From NCBI RefSeq assembly GCF_963855985.1, contig NC_087095.1, forward strand, positions 9,558,001 to 9,622,000: a stretch of 64,000 nucleotides of DNA, in the 5' to 3' direction. Shown in pieces: positions 9,451 through 22,318 of the stretch; the stretch's first letter is position 1, and every line of letters begins with the position of its first letter. The notes beneath the pieces were generated by a model. That model was not told where the DNA came from. It did not search any database and was given only the letters and a program-made list of their open reading frames with translations. The translations under genes and the position numbers were made by a program. The DNA comes from Ostrinia nubilalis (lineage: Eukaryota > Arthropoda > Insecta > Lepidoptera > Crambidae).

Positions 9451-10988
9451 TTATTCAATGATAATATTGAGCTAAAAATATAGCTTATAACGGTAATAGA
9501 CCGTAGGCTGTTAGTGTAATAGATTTGGTAGGTATGAAAAAGCTAAAATGGTCTTAATTTTCAATCACAAACTTGCTTATAATAATATTAGTCTAGTTTT
9601 TCTGTTTCAACTAATGTCACTTTTTTACCAAGAATGACATGCCTCAACCAGCGGTAAGGTTAAGAGTAATAAATTGCAACTGTAGTTTCCTCCTGGTGTG
9701 CCTCGGAGTCGCAAATGGATGGCACTCTTTTGTCCAACTGCACGTTTTTGTCACAATGAGTAAGTCCCACCGTAATGTCCTGTCACAGATGCTATTATAA
9801 GCTGCATTACGTGCCGAATAATCTTTTTAGATAACATAGGTACTTTAGGTACTGCGGAAATTATGTGTTTTTCTTTATTAATGAACTTAAATGAAAATCG
9901 TTTTATTTATGTACCTAACTAGGATAGCACGTAAAATAAGGATTTGACCTGTGGTATTATTTTTGTTAATTTGCTTAATGGGATTGACACTAAACTTAAT
10001 ATCTTTTCTAATCAATTAAGTAATCTAAAACGAAAAGAGCAAGTTTATAGTAAAACCATTGTTAACAATAAAAAGGTATAGAGTGTATTTATGTGAAAAG
10101 CTGTAGAGCAAGGTTCATCCCTAGAGCATTGTTATCGAGCGTATTAAAGACAGCGTAATTAATTTAGTCTTGTTTGTGATTGTGTGAGGTTAAGCTATAA
10201 GCTTGTTGTGATATAACTGGCTTTATTGCAGGGATTATGTCTGAGTTGATTAAACAACAGGTACTAATTAACTCTACAGTGAGAAGCCAGTATAGTGACA
10301 GTTACTTTTTATCCTATTTTGAATTGAAATCCTTACTGGTGTCCTACGTTTTCGTCACCTACGTTTTTCATAAATTTACGTAAATATCAGGCAATGCAAA
10401 AATTTTGCCAGTGCGGTAAAAAATACTCAACAGTTATTTTCAATTGAATAAAACAAAAAAAAATATAAATAAAAAAGTGCCTTAAAGTTTGTGTTGTCCT
10501 TAAACACATGAATGGGGAATTTACAAGTATTTTTTAGTCCCAACTAGCGTTACCTACACTGCGAGTGAGTGTATACGCAGCCTTAAGTTGATTTATACCA
10601 ACATCACCTTAACCTTAAGACATTAACCGTGCAAAACTTAACATTCTCCATAGTTTATGTAATGTTCTAAACTTCTGGACTGTCCCAAATCCTAATGTAC
10701 ACTAGATCACCAGATAGTAAGTAGTGGATACTGTTAAAAACAAGGCGACACCGTCTAAAGCCTCCATTAATTACGTAGATACGTACATAAAGTGCAATCC
10801 GCAAACTGCAGCTTTTGGGGTATTATCCTTCCTATTTCCCTACTTAATGGGAGACGAATGTCGTTAGAAGTCGCAAGTGCTCGTAAAATCCGGCGGTTTT
10901 CCCATTGTTCATACTGAGCTACTCGGGGATTGGGGAAAACTATTAAGGTATATTCACACGAGTTGCTACAAGACGTGCAATGATTCTT
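9451..10988. other. Unassigned AT-rich DNA
   Basis: No supported gene. A GC-richer patch at 9635-9770 ends with a donor-like ATGAGTAAGT but has no convincing frame. Confidence 0.5.
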
Positions 10989-10991
10989 TAA

Positions 10992-11083
10992 GGCTAACAA
11001 ACGTTAAAAATCTGACAAACTCCATACAAAAACACCGGTTAATGTAGATAGTTACGGTCAAAGTTAGGTGGTGCAACTCAGCC
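10992..11083 (-). mobile_element. Harbinger-like MITE, internally deleted copy
   Basis: Matches the MITEs at 53016-53132 and 63633-63750 through CTCCATACAAAAACACCGGTT, the TACGGTCAAAG block and the end GGTGGTGCAACTCAGCC. It is flanked by TAA on both sides (10989-10991 and 11084-11086). It is 92 bp instead of about 117 because the region near one terminus is missing. The 3-bp TAA duplication suggests PIF/Harbinger mobilisation. Confidence 0.65.
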
Positions 11084-11086
11084 TAA

Positions 11087-12445
11087 GTGAAAATTGATGT
11101 GAATGACTGAATAGTTCTAATATTACCATTACCAATAGCAATATCTTTTGGAAATCAAGAATAATAGTCTAGACATAAACGGATTTAAAAAAGGAAAACA
11201 AAAAGCAAGCATTTTAATTTTTATTAAACGTAGAGGAAAATTTAAGGATTTTCCGTTCCCGCCAGTAATTTAAATAACAAAACGGTGTTAATAAATTGTC
11301 ATAAATAATAGGTTATAGGTGTGAGTGAGGTATCTATTCGTACCATAATTTTATGCACTCATAGATATTAAGTGTTCTGTGTTAATGTTGCATATCAATA
11401 ATCCACTATATTTTAGTGATATTGTGGCAATATCAATATCTTTTATCTACCGATATAGATACTTGGTCGTCTCGATATTATAGACAATATTTATATAATG
11501 TCGACACGACATTTTATCTATAGGTAGTATCGATTGTCTTACAACACTAGATCCATCTATCATTCGTCATTCAACATCAAGCTTCTGAGATCATTCTTTG
11601 AAATAATATGGTTTAATGGATATCGAAGTAATTATGATTTAACACCCATTAAAACTCCAATAAATAAAATTAATGAGTTTAAATTACCTACAAGCATATG
11701 GTGTACATTTTCTTAACTTTCAACTTATTTTTTCTATCTTGGTTTCTAAGTTAAGTTTGATGCCTTAATCTATGCGGCTTTCAAATTGATGGACCGATAT
11801 TGATGCAATTTTGCAGCACTTTTCATCCATTATCTAGGCCACTCATACCTATAACAAACATAGTAACAGTTTATTACATTTAATCTTTATTTTATTACAT
11901 GTAAAAATATTAATTACCTACGTACTAACATCATACAGTTGCAACTCTGATAACAAACATGAAAATTATCCATTCCATTAAATGACTTGTAACTCCTTGA
12001 AATAATTGCAATTAATTAATTAATTTACGCAACATGGAATAGTTCTGTAGCTCAGTGAGAACAGACGAACTCGGGGGGAAGGCGGGGGCGAGTGGAACGG
12101 AGACGACTAATTGACCATCGGCTACATGCAAATCGCTAATTACCACCGTCGGTTTGCGAGCTCCGTAAATAAATAATGGAGATACAGTTATTCACAACTG
12201 CTGTGCTTTGGTTATTGGGTTCAAGCATATTATTTGGTATCGAAATATTCGGTACAATAACTTTGTAGGAGAATACAAGGCCCTTTTTTGTAGAAAAAAG
12301 CCGCGGGGGAAGCAGACATGGGATAAGCGAGACTCTTTTGGCGAGTAGGTAAGTAACGGCTATTATAGCTTGTCAAACCTACTGATTAAATAAAAGAACC
12401 TACCTACGACATACACTCAAAATTGTTAGATAGGTATGCAGCAAC
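11087..12445. other. Unassigned DNA with two distinctive patches
   Basis: Positions 11390-11530 are unusually rich in ATCGATA/ATATCGATA-like words; 26970-27025 is weakly similar. Positions 12050-12180 form a GC-richer block carrying an octamer ATGCAAAT immediately followed by CGCTAATTA. No gene is supported. Confidence 0.4.
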
Positions 12446-12645
12446 AAGGGATTTTTTTTTATTCCCATCTCTCTTTCCCACCACTGCAACTCCTGTGTAG
12501 CCAGGATCTACAGCTTAGCCGCCAATAAAAACCCAACCAGTGAAGGTCAAGTTCGTCCCGGGAAAGTTAAACTGTCTTTGGATCCAAAACGAAATTAATC
12601 AGAAGAACATAGGAGGAGTTCGAAGTTAAAGTTCGACTTCCCCCC
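12446..12645 (+). repeat. Dispersed repeat copy A (CTGCAACTCCTGTG family)
   Basis: Shares CTGCAACTCCTGTGTAGCC and AGGATCTACAGCTT, then AACGAAATTAATCAGAAGAAC and GAAGTTAAAGTTCGACTTCC, with copy B (43806-44090). It shares its 5' part with copy C (57961-58065, opposite strand). The GTTCGA-type word near its end resembles a polymerase III B box, so a SINE is possible. It carries no ORF. Confidence 0.65.
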
Positions 12646-15515
12646 GTCCGGGATCTCTTAAGGAAATGCAGTCTTAAATATTTTTAACGTAAAGTTACTT
12701 TACACGTAGGAGGTAAGTATAATTTAAAGTCTTTGTCTCAGTTTCTGCTTCCTTATATGGAGCTAGTCAATTTGTGTAATAAATAGCAATAAAATGTAAA
12801 ATCGTATGGCACCTGACTCTTAGAATTGCAAAAAAAATACAAAATGATATATTTAACGCAAATGATTGATCGTATACATCTTATTACTTAGTGCGAGCGT
12901 TACTTCGACGCGTGACTCCTGCAACTGTATAAGTAGACTGTCGTACTTTTTATTTTATGCAATTGAGTATGTATTCATCTGTTATCTAGTGGACATAAAT
13001 GATGAATATAGAGGCACGTTGCTAAGCATAATTGGCGTAAATGGGCGCGATTTTCATTACATTGTTTGTAAAAGAGAGATAAAATGTGCGGTTCGTGAGC
13101 TGCGAAAAGTTTTTGCTACATGATTTACTTTGTTAAGGTGTTTTGAAGTAATCGTGAGTAGAAAGTTATAGCCAGGACTAAGCAGGTGGATTATGTTTAA
13201 GTGTTGAAAAAGCTGTAAAAATACATGTAAAGATGTTCGGCTTTAGCTGTTCGTGTTTACGATTACTGTACTACAGTTCTCTGTAATAATGTCACTAGTT
13301 TTAATGTTATAGTAAATTATACATGTGCACATTTTGTATCTAACCATTAGTCTTGGCCAAAAATGGCAGTGGTTTTTGCTGAAAAAATAAATAAGTTGGT
13401 AGAATGTAATGAGAGCAGTAAACGTTGTAACTTTAAATAATGTTGTATTGAAATTCAAGTATAATCATGTACTTAACCACTAACTATTACTGTAACTGAT
13501 TGTGTAAAGGTGTCAAGAAATTAAAATCTTTTATAAGGGATCTGTAATAGATTGACTTTAGACTTTGACTATTTTTAGTACTTTATTTTGATAACATGTT
13601 GTCCTGTAGTGGTGTAGGGCAAGATACCTTTATTAGGGGCTTGGAAGTGCCCAGAAAAGTACTTACCTTCAAATTTAAACACAGTAACTATGCTTTACTG
13701 GAAAATAAGCTTATTATTATTAACCGCACAAAAACTAACATTACTTATAACGACGTTGCGATATTTATTCTTGTGCTGACGTATTTATGTGTCTCATAAA
13801 AAAGTACAAAATTAATATGCCAAGAAAAACCTACGCATGCTTACGCAGAGCGAACAATGATAGAAAAACGGGAATAAAGCATGTTATTTGTCAATGTTTA
13901 CATAATTATTTCGATTTGCCTTTGCATAACATTGGATTATAAATTGCAAGTTTCTTTAGTGGCAACAGCTACGACTTTTTTCATGAGTTATTACTTTTGC
14001 TCCCCAAACGAAAACGTTCTCGTTTGAGAGAATCTTTTTTAGAGATTTGTGCGAATAAGTCCCAAAAAAACTAAGTCCTAAAAAAGAGACGCAATATAAT
14101 ATTAGGGTTGTTAATTTTTTTTCTTGTAATGCCAAAAATATAAGGACATAAAAATATGTGCCATGTGTAGGTAGGTACTTAGAAATAAATGAGAATGATA
14201 CTAAATTTTATTGTTTGCCTTGCGCTTGGAAGGTTCATTTGTGTCCATAAATCTTTGATTTGTCTAGACGTGGTTTAGACTATTTTTAAAGACTCGAAAG
14301 TATGAAATATGCTTGAGCGTTGGTAATTTGGTATGCAATATTATTATTATTTTTATACCAACTGTCTTTGATATACAAGCGGGCCGGCTGCTGAACATGC
14401 AATAGTGCAATACGAGTCCAATATTATAGCATGCAACCGGCTTTATTTGTTAGTAAAAAAAGTAAAACACGGCTTTATAGGTTTATGTTTTGGTAACAAC
14501 ATAAATCACGGTGTTAACCCTTCTAATGACGAGATTTATGATTGCAATTTTTATGCCTATAATTTTTATGTCAACGTTTTTTCGTATAACACTGATTTCA
14601 GAATTATGCACCTAACTACCTATATAGTTAGGATGATATTTACATGCTTGTGATGAAATGTGGTACGACACGAGCTGAAGTTTCAAATAGATAAGTAGGC
14701 CCATTTAAACTTTTATCTGACGTGCCCGTCTTTAATTGGATTTTCTAATAGTGCATTGTGTAAACTAATAATAATCTGTTGGCTGCACGATTCCTAGCAC
14801 ATAGCGGTATTGAATGTGCTATCGAATGAGAATATTATGCCTTAAAGGATATTGTATGCAAGTGAAAGGATCATCGACTCTATATGTATGAAGTTAAAAC
14901 TGTTTACGAAGCAAGCGATAACCCCAGCGCTGGCAGATACGCAAAATGCTCAGCCAGCTCATCAGAATGTTGTTTACCGAATCTCGAGACACCCACTGTT
15001 TCCACAGCTTGGGCAAAGTAAAAAAACCCAGGGAAAAAGGCTCGGTTGTCTGGCTACTTAGCATTTTCTACTTAGCCTAGCGGTTGACGGGTTGGAGAAT
15101 GCCTTTAAATGTATAACCTTATGCATTATTCTGCTTTGAGAAATGGTTGGTTCGTGGGTGATAAATAATGATACTTTGTATCTTTATGTAAAAAAAATAC
15201 TGTCCGAGTTTACCTAGAGTTTATCTAGGCATGCATGGCATTCAGTAATTTAACTGTTTCAACTTTCAGACTCAGAACCTTTTTTGATTAGTGGCGATAC
15301 TTTAATTTGAACCACATTACCCTAAACTAAAGTTACTCCTAAACTTTAACCGCCGCCTTATGTTGGCAACCAACCCGTTTTGCCATTAGAAACTCACAAC
15401 CAAATAGGCAATTGTATTGACATATTTATTGCTTACACTATCCTCTGATCTGCAGTCAAAACAAACAAGCAAATTTTTTTTTGCGTTTGAAAATTGGCGG
15501 CAACTGCAGTCAACA
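12646..15515. other. Unassigned AT-rich DNA
   Basis: Only scattered short open frames of biased AT composition; none resembles a known protein. No structured RNA or repeat is recognised. Confidence 0.45.
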
Positions 15516-15517
15516 TT

Positions 15518-15682
15518 ACATCAGACTATACTTACATTTTTGTTGCAAAATCGTTTCTATTACAAATACATAAGATGCTATAGTCTTTAGCTTGATGTGC
15601 TGTCGTCTGTACCCACTGAAAAAAAGTCGTGGAAAGCGGCTGTGAGCACGCAACCCACACACGGCATGTTTGTGTCAGGCCT
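15518..15682 (+). repeat. Fragments of two dispersed repeats
   Basis: Positions 15518-15576 (TTACATTTTTGTTGCAAAA ... ACATAAGA) resemble 56765-56821. Positions 15626-15682 (TCGTGGAAAGCGGCTGTGAG ... GCACGCAACC ... CATGTTTGTGTCAGG) resemble 16313-16400. The pairing shows these are dispersed repeats; the families are unknown to me. Confidence 0.45.
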
Positions 15683-16312
15683 CGATACCATCATAATCGT
15701 TCCGATAAAACAAATTATTATGCACGTATCTTTGTGCAGCCCAATTAACGTAGTAGGTGACTGTTTTCAGTTCAATAGTGTTAAACATAAGTCTATTGTT
15801 TATGATAATTTGATAAGAAATATTATGCCAACATCAGGCCTCGTTATTTGGCATATTAGAGGACGTATGCATTGGACGCAAACGGCTTGATGAGTAAGGA
15901 TATGTTTTTATGATTACTAGTTGCTCGAGTCAAGTGTTTTCCATTATTTCAACCTTCACACCTGTTATTACAAATTACTAATGCAAGTCTAATTTTGATT
16001 GGTTAAGTATTTTTTGAAAAGAAGTAGTAGGTAATAATGGTAGAAGTAGATTATAAAAGAGGCTGAAAAAGGTGACTGAGTTTCTTCCGCCACTTCTTCT
16101 CAACACCAGCCCATATGATGTCCCGAAGTGGTGGTAGGGCAAGCTATATTTAGGACGTGAAAGAGCCTATGTACTGAATAAACTAATTTTATTTATTTAA
16201 CAGTCATCAAAAACCGAATTCCGTTTATAAGAGGCGTTTGCCAAATTACTAACAAACCTTTTTGATTATCAAAGCCGGGTTTATGAAGAGTAATAAAACT
16301 AAAGTAAAGGTT

Positions 16313-16400
16313 TCGTGGAAAGCGGCTGTGTGCACCGAGCGCACTGGGTGCATAGCACGCAACGCGGGCCGCACGACACCGGCGGCCATGTTGTTTCAGG
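16313..16400 (+). repeat. Second copy of the TCGTGGAAAGCGG repeat
   Basis: TCGTGGAAAGCGGCTGTGTG, then GCACGCAACGC and CATGTTGTTTCAGG, match 15626-15682 with a few inserted bases. It is GC-rich against AT-rich flanks. No coding signal is seen. Confidence 0.45.
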
Positions 16401-18690
16401 ACTTGAAATAAATAGCGACAATAAAAGGCGCTTGAAGAAAATAAAATCAACTGAAATACGAGGGTTATATTTCATTTTACTCTAGAATAAATAGAGCAGA
16501 GGTATTTGTGACAGCTTGGTAGTTTGATGGAGGAGTGTAGGTACACAAGAGACACTAGAATCACAGCTGTATCATTTAGTGAGATCGCTATATTATCATG
16601 CCGTGTTATGAATGGAAAGTCAAATAGTTTCACATATAATTAGATAATGATTTATTGCTTTATTTACATAAAAATAGTAATGAAATATCTCCATATAGTG
16701 ACAGTTGCATACGTTCGTGTTTTATACCCTCTAAGTTTTGTTAAAAAAATGAAACTATTACGATACCAACGTGACCAGAACGTGGCGCGGCCTCAAAGGC
16801 AATTTTAAAGCCTTTTTAAAATGAACTTGCTTGATTTTCAGGCTAGGTAGTTTCCAAATGACGGTTTGACATGGTGTTGGCAGCTTTAAGCTGTGAAGCT
16901 TATAGCGCGGTAGTTAACTGGTGTTAGTTTTAATACAGTGAACTCGCGTGGCAATGGTATTTATGTGTATGTGCAGTTTTAATCGCGGTTGTCATTCTAC
17001 GTTCTGACTATATGGGCCACGAGCGTCACGCGTCTCCTGATGTCATGCGATATGGCAATAGCATTGTACAGACGACTTTATTTCAACATAGACACTGCAT
17101 TTTATGTACTTGTAATAGGTGGTATATTGCAACAAAAAGATATAGTCTGACTTGCTGTCGACTGTATACTCTAATGCACAATGAAATAAAATTTAAGCTA
17201 TCTGTCTACATGTAGCATATTGTAATAAAGCGTTTTTAATATCGACCAGTTTTTGTACTAAGTGAAGACTAACTAATGACTATTGAATTCAATTTTGATA
17301 AATCGATCCATTCCGATCATTTGGATCGGACGAACACGTTTTCTTTTGATATTAAGAAAGTTTCATGATAAGATTTATTGAACAGTTTTTCAATGCTGGT
17401 CCGATTTCATTGGATTGGTTTCGGAAAATTTAAAAAATTGATGTGAGTTATTTATTTTGTAACATAAATTGCGATAACAATACGGTAAAAGCTTCGTGTT
17501 TAAAGCAAGCGATGTGTCTTAATTTAGATATCCTAAATGAACAATATTTTAAGTAAATGATTCAGTGACAAAATATACTTAATCCCAGAGAAATCGATGA
17601 AACAATAGAACTAAATTGTTGTCGTAAATTAAGTGTAACATTACCAATTAAGTTGCTAAAAAAGAGTACAAAACGTAAGTAGGTAGGTATCTGAAAATGT
17701 TTGATGAAATGATCGTGACATTATCCATATTTTATCATTTTACTTTGGACTGACTAAAAAATTCGGCAATAGCTTGAAAATGAAAGCATAAGTACGCGAT
17801 GACATGTTATGCTAAATATCATTGTAACAAGTCCGATATTGCATCACAAACTGATGTGCTGTCGTCTCTACATGTCATAGTAGTTAGTGACGTAGGTATT
17901 TGCGAAGGACCTTTAGGTACCAAAAACACCCACCACCCCCGACTAACCGACCTCTAGCAGTTTCACAAAGACCAAAACAGCATCAGCGGCAGAGCCGAAC
18001 TGAAATAAAAGTAAAGCATGTCATAAGGACATAATCCCAGTCGCTGCACAGTAAAGTTTTACGGACCCACAGCGGCGCCGAGATTGCACGGTTTTATGTC
18101 GATTACATATCAGCGGTTTGTCCCAGCTTTATGCGCTTTGTCCTTTAAATGATTTGGGAAGATGAGCGTAATATCCGCCGAAAATATGGATGAAGTTAAT
18201 AGACACTCCAAATGCACTTGCACTGGCTTGATTATTTGGTTATATTGATCATCTGGCCGTGGGGAGTGTAGGCCAAATCTTTCATTTGCCTCTGGTAGGC
18301 TCGTAAATAAGAATTGCTCGTCTCTCGTCATCCTGCAATGGAAACTAAATGATCTGATGACGATGATGATGATTTATCGTCATGATTGTATCTCAACCAG
18401 GCTTCCACATTTCCCTTTTACCCAATTGAAAAAGTGATAGTATTGCTTTTATTGCTTTCAAACACATATGATACAATCATAAATTAGAAAACAAATAATT
18501 ATCCGTAATCATCTAGCTGCTTTACTGTGGAAGTAGGTAATTGCAAACCAATTTTAATCAAAGTGCTTACTTTATTAATTACAGGTAACTAATACCTTTT
18601 AGGTCGTTCTTATTTTCAAATAAAATAAAATTGTAGCTAAGAGTTCGTTATTCTTTTGTTCCAAAAGCATTTTTGTACAAAACGCGTACC
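16401..18690. other. Unassigned DNA
   Basis: No supported gene. Short words such as TGATGTGCTGTCGTCT recur (15592-15607, 17852-17867) and may belong to the repeat at 15518. Confidence 0.4.
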
Positions 18691-18758
18691 AATAGCGAGA
18701 GATGCACGTAACACTGCAGAGTCAACGCACCTCAGCGTCTTCCATATGGCCCTGCAGA

Positions 18759-19258
18759 GGGGGTGATGTTGATAACCTGGATCGGGAGCGAGGGCGCAGG
18801 GTCGCGACCGACCGCACCCGATCTAAGCTGAACCGGACTACCACTCTGGGATTACGTAAGTACAGATACATATTTTTGGACTCATTTACTAATATGCACT
18901 TAGTTTTATGCCTATACTTCTCGCGCTAGTGGAGAAAGCTATGAGCTGAATCAACCAACACCTCTTTTAACAATAAAGTCACTTGTAGAAGAGGGGCTTC
19001 TGCACAAAGAATGATTAGAAGTCAAAAACTGGCTCGGGTCGGTATATAAGTCGATACCCTGTCTAATAGAAAATTTTGGACCAACGCACTCTGTAGGATT
19101 ATTCATTAAAGCTTTATTAAATCTTGCAGCGGACTAGAGCTGCGTGTGGGAGGATGTTGATAGCCTGGATTGAGAGCGAGGGCGAAGGGTCGCAGACCTT
19201 CGACTGCGTTCGATCTGCACTGAAAATAACATTTCGTGAATATTACGTAAGCACGGAT
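18759..19258 (+). repeat. Tandemly duplicated exon-like block
   Basis: Two diverged copies of about 110 bp lie about 385 bp apart (18759-18868 and 19144-19258). Both contain GATGTTGATA(A/G)CCTGGAT, then GAGCGAGGGCG and AGGGTCGC, and end at TTACGTAAG(T/C)AC, which resembles a splice donor. They are GC-richer than the surroundings. In copy 1 a 75-codon frame crosses the block; in copy 2 the same frame has a TGA, so shared coding is unlikely. They could be duplicated noncoding exons, regulatory blocks or an unknown repeat. Confidence 0.45.
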
Positions 19259-20027
19259 GGTTAATACTGGGTGGTTAGGTGAAGCACATTAATTTAAGTG
19301 CAGTTGGTAGCAGCAATAACTGAACAAACGGTTAGATATTTATAAGATACTTAGACCATTACTTCAAGCTATAAATATTAAGCAATTAACAAGAAAGCCA
19401 TTTTTACTTTTATTTATTTTTTGTGTAAGTCGGTAAAAACTAACAATCTAATATAGACTTTATAATTTATTCAAAGCTATCATTGTTCGAACAAGGTTGA
19501 AATAAAGATTGGTCAAGGGTTACACAGAACATGCAATTACCGAAGCACCTGAGGTCTACACTGGGACATGGTTGGCAGAACTTTCAGACCGCATACCTGA
19601 AAGGCAAGAAAATGCACTGTTTAAAATTTAATTCAAAGTTGTGTCGCGTCTGGAATATTCACATCACAATTTCATGTTAGTTAAGGTCTGCATGAATTTT
19701 TATACGGTAAGGTGGTGTTATTAAAAGTTGAGATAAGACTTGCAATGTGATGCACGACATCAAATAACTTGTTTCGTGCTTTGCCGTAGAACAGTCTCTT
19801 AAATTAATATGAAACGAGGTCGCCCCGTGATAAAAGTAACACGTAAAATCCGAGTATCGTAAATCCAGTCTGATTTGTATAATAAACATGCACCATGGTT
19901 TAGTGACCCTTAAATCTGATTAACAAAGTAAAGGTTTTATTATTTTGACTATTAACTAAATTATTATATTTCACCGTATTCGATATAAACCGCTAACTTA
20001 ATTTATGGTCGCCTAACATTTTCATGG
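19259..20027. other. Unassigned AT-rich DNA
   Basis: Nothing recognised. Confidence 0.45.
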
Positions 20028-20029
20028 TA

Positions 20030-20092
20030 CTCCTTACATTTAAATAATAACACAATATTACTTATATTGTGTTATTTTTTAAATGTAAGGAG
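20030..20092. mobile_element. Tiny near-perfect hairpin MITE with TA duplication
   Basis: The arms 20029-20057 and 20065-20093 are inverted copies with one mismatch in 29 bp, around a 7-nt spacer. The outer ends read TA-CTCCTTACATTTAAA and the inverse followed by TA, as expected for a Tc1/mariner-type TA duplication. The hairpin is almost entirely stem. Confidence 0.6.
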
Positions 20093-20099
20093 TAAATAT

Positions 20100-21048
20100 A
20101 TTATTTTGTTAAATAAGATAGTAAATTGAACGGAAAGATAGCATCAGCTATCAACTATACTCTTCACGTTTCACATCATTCTATCTTCGACAATCTTCAG
20201 ACGCAGCTTATTTGTAGCGAAAGTAAGGGATGGTGTCCTATGTAAAAGCGTAGAAGTAGCTGGTAACCCCAACAAATGTACACGAAGAAGTGTCTACTTT
20301 TATTAATGAGACTTACTCATACATCAGACTTTAACTACATTGTCTTGCAAAATAAATAACTCATATTTTAATTAAATAAAATGCCTCAGTATTTGGTAGA
20401 TATGCATGCCGTCGTCCGTACATAGTAGTTAAAATCCGTGAATCGTGAATTCTTTTGTTTAGTTTCCAGTTACAATTTTATGTGAAAGTTACTCTTTACA
20501 CAAAAGTTAACTGGCAATAGAAAAATCAGCCCAAAAAGTACAAAATTAACTGCAACTATGCGCATGAGAGCATTATCAAACAGTCTGAATCAACTTTTTC
20601 CTCCACACTGAAACGGAACGCAACGCAGGAAAAGTTAGTTCTTTGGCTCTGTTGTTGCTCCCCGAAGTCGTGCACTTTCCTAACCTTTCACACATAGTGC
20701 ATCGAACTATAGGCTTCTAGGTAACTTTGAAGTTCATCGTCCCTCCAACTGGAGCGATGCTCTGGGCTCGTAAAGGCGTTGACACGGGGTGGTCGGCTCC
20801 TCCGAAATTTCTGCATGCACCAGTAATGGATATTTTCACCCGATGGAGTTGCGTGCAGGGTGAACGAACGTTCAGACTTTATGCGTTCTTGGGTTGCATA
20901 ATTTAGAGTTCATTTATACGAGATTCGTTTTGTAAGTGGGAAAACAAAGTGGAATGGCAAATAAGATCTATTTCCATAATCATTTGTAAAGAGGTCTGCA
21001 CTGCACTTTAATCGAAGTTGGCAGCGTGATAGCAAGTTTTATAATCAT
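20100..21048. other. Unassigned DNA
   Basis: No supported gene. GC-richer patch at 20600-20870 without a recognisable motif. Confidence 0.4.
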
Positions 21049-21230
21049 ACTAGCTTTCCGCCCGCGTAGAATTTTGTCTATCACAGAAAATTTTTATCGC
21101 GCGCGTCCCTGTTTCAAAAACTGGGATAAAAACTATCCTATGTCCTTTCCCGGGACTCAAACTATCTCTATGCCAAATTTCATCAAAATCGGTTCAGTGG
21201 TTTAGGCGTGAAAGCGAGACAGACTTTTTT
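21049..21230 (+). repeat. Fragment of a widespread arthropod LINE/SINE tail
   Basis: ACTAGCTTTCCGCCCGCG at the start, then TATCCTATGTCCTTTCCCGG and CCAAATTTCATCAAAATCGG, GTTCAGTGGTTTAGGCGTG and a terminal GACAGAC. These words belong to a dispersed repeat that is very common in Lepidoptera and other arthropods. I recognise the family by its words; the clade is not certain. Confidence 0.7.
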
Positions 21231-21813
21231 TGAAGAACAAGAAACATTGAATTTTGGGATATATCCAGTTTATTCTGTAACCTATTATTATTGATACCAT
21301 TTGAAAGAGCTCGTGAAGCACTTTCAGGATCATTAACCAATTTTTCGATATCTTGTGTAGTTTAGAAATAATCGAGTGAGATCACTTGTCGTTTCCACCC
21401 TGTAGATAAGATTTTGATCTGCTTCCACAAAACGTTTCGGTAACTGTTTTTGAAGCAGAACAGTTAAGAGGGTCGCTGCTTGCCAATAACTTCCTGTCCA
21501 AAGCCAATAGTTAGCAGGGAATTTAGGAAGGACATCAATCTTACAGCATCATTAAAATTGCTCAGCGTTAAGAGTCGCATCTCAAACTAAACTTAACTGC
21601 ATTACTTATGTTTAACATCAGGATATATTGCAGTCCTTAAAAAAATACTATTAATAATATTTTTATATCTAACCTACTCGAACAAAAAAACATAAATGAG
21701 TCGATTATCTGTGTTAGGATAATATTAAAAGCTTCTCATAAAATTTAGAAAAATAACGAGTCGTATAAAAATTAGAACACAAGTTTGATAAATTCTTCAC
21801 GCAATTAAAAGTA
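21231..21813. other. Unassigned DNA before the LTR-like element
   Basis: AT-rich, with no feature recognised. The last four bases, AGTA (21810-21813), are the target duplication of the next element. Confidence 0.5.
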
Positions 21814-22176
21814 TGTCGGCTCGTCAGGGATTCGAACCTCAGATATTGTGGGCGAAATAGGGTATCGTGCAATGAGAATAAGACTTGTGTTCAAACACTT
21901 TTAATAATCGTCAAACAGAGTTCAAAATCAGCACTTAGTTCTTAGTACTACAATCTAGACTTCGTCGAGCGATAAAATAGGCACTAGGTGAAACGTGGGA
22001 CAGTTCCGTGACGATGTCTTCTCTTGTCGGCGTCCGGAGCGAAAGTGAGTTCGATCCGCCCCGCCGTGACCGTTACGACTCTGTCGAAGCGCGCCAAAGC
22101 GGTGTTGCGCCGATTCGCCGCTAGGTGGCGCACTTGCGTTTCACTTTAGTGTCCGTACTCATGACCGTCTGCGACA
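21814..22176. repeat. Left LTR-like repeat, 363 bp
   Basis: TG...CA termini. The first about 27 bp, read on the minus strand, contain GAGGTTCGAATCCCTGACG, which resembles a tRNA T-arm/B-box. The right half (about 22010-22140) is GC-rich with many CpG, and AGCGATAAAATAGG at about 21969 could be a weak TATA-like element. No difference from the right copy was found on reading. Confidence 0.85.
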
Positions 22177-22318
22177 CGGCCATCCTGCGTGTCACACGTC
22201 CTCGTGTGAACATCTGAAAAAACCAAAAGAACAGCACAGTATCCGCTCGGCCAATCCTATTTCAAGCAACTTATTTGCTTTCAGAAATAAGGAAACTAAA
22301 CTTTCAGTTCTACTAGAT

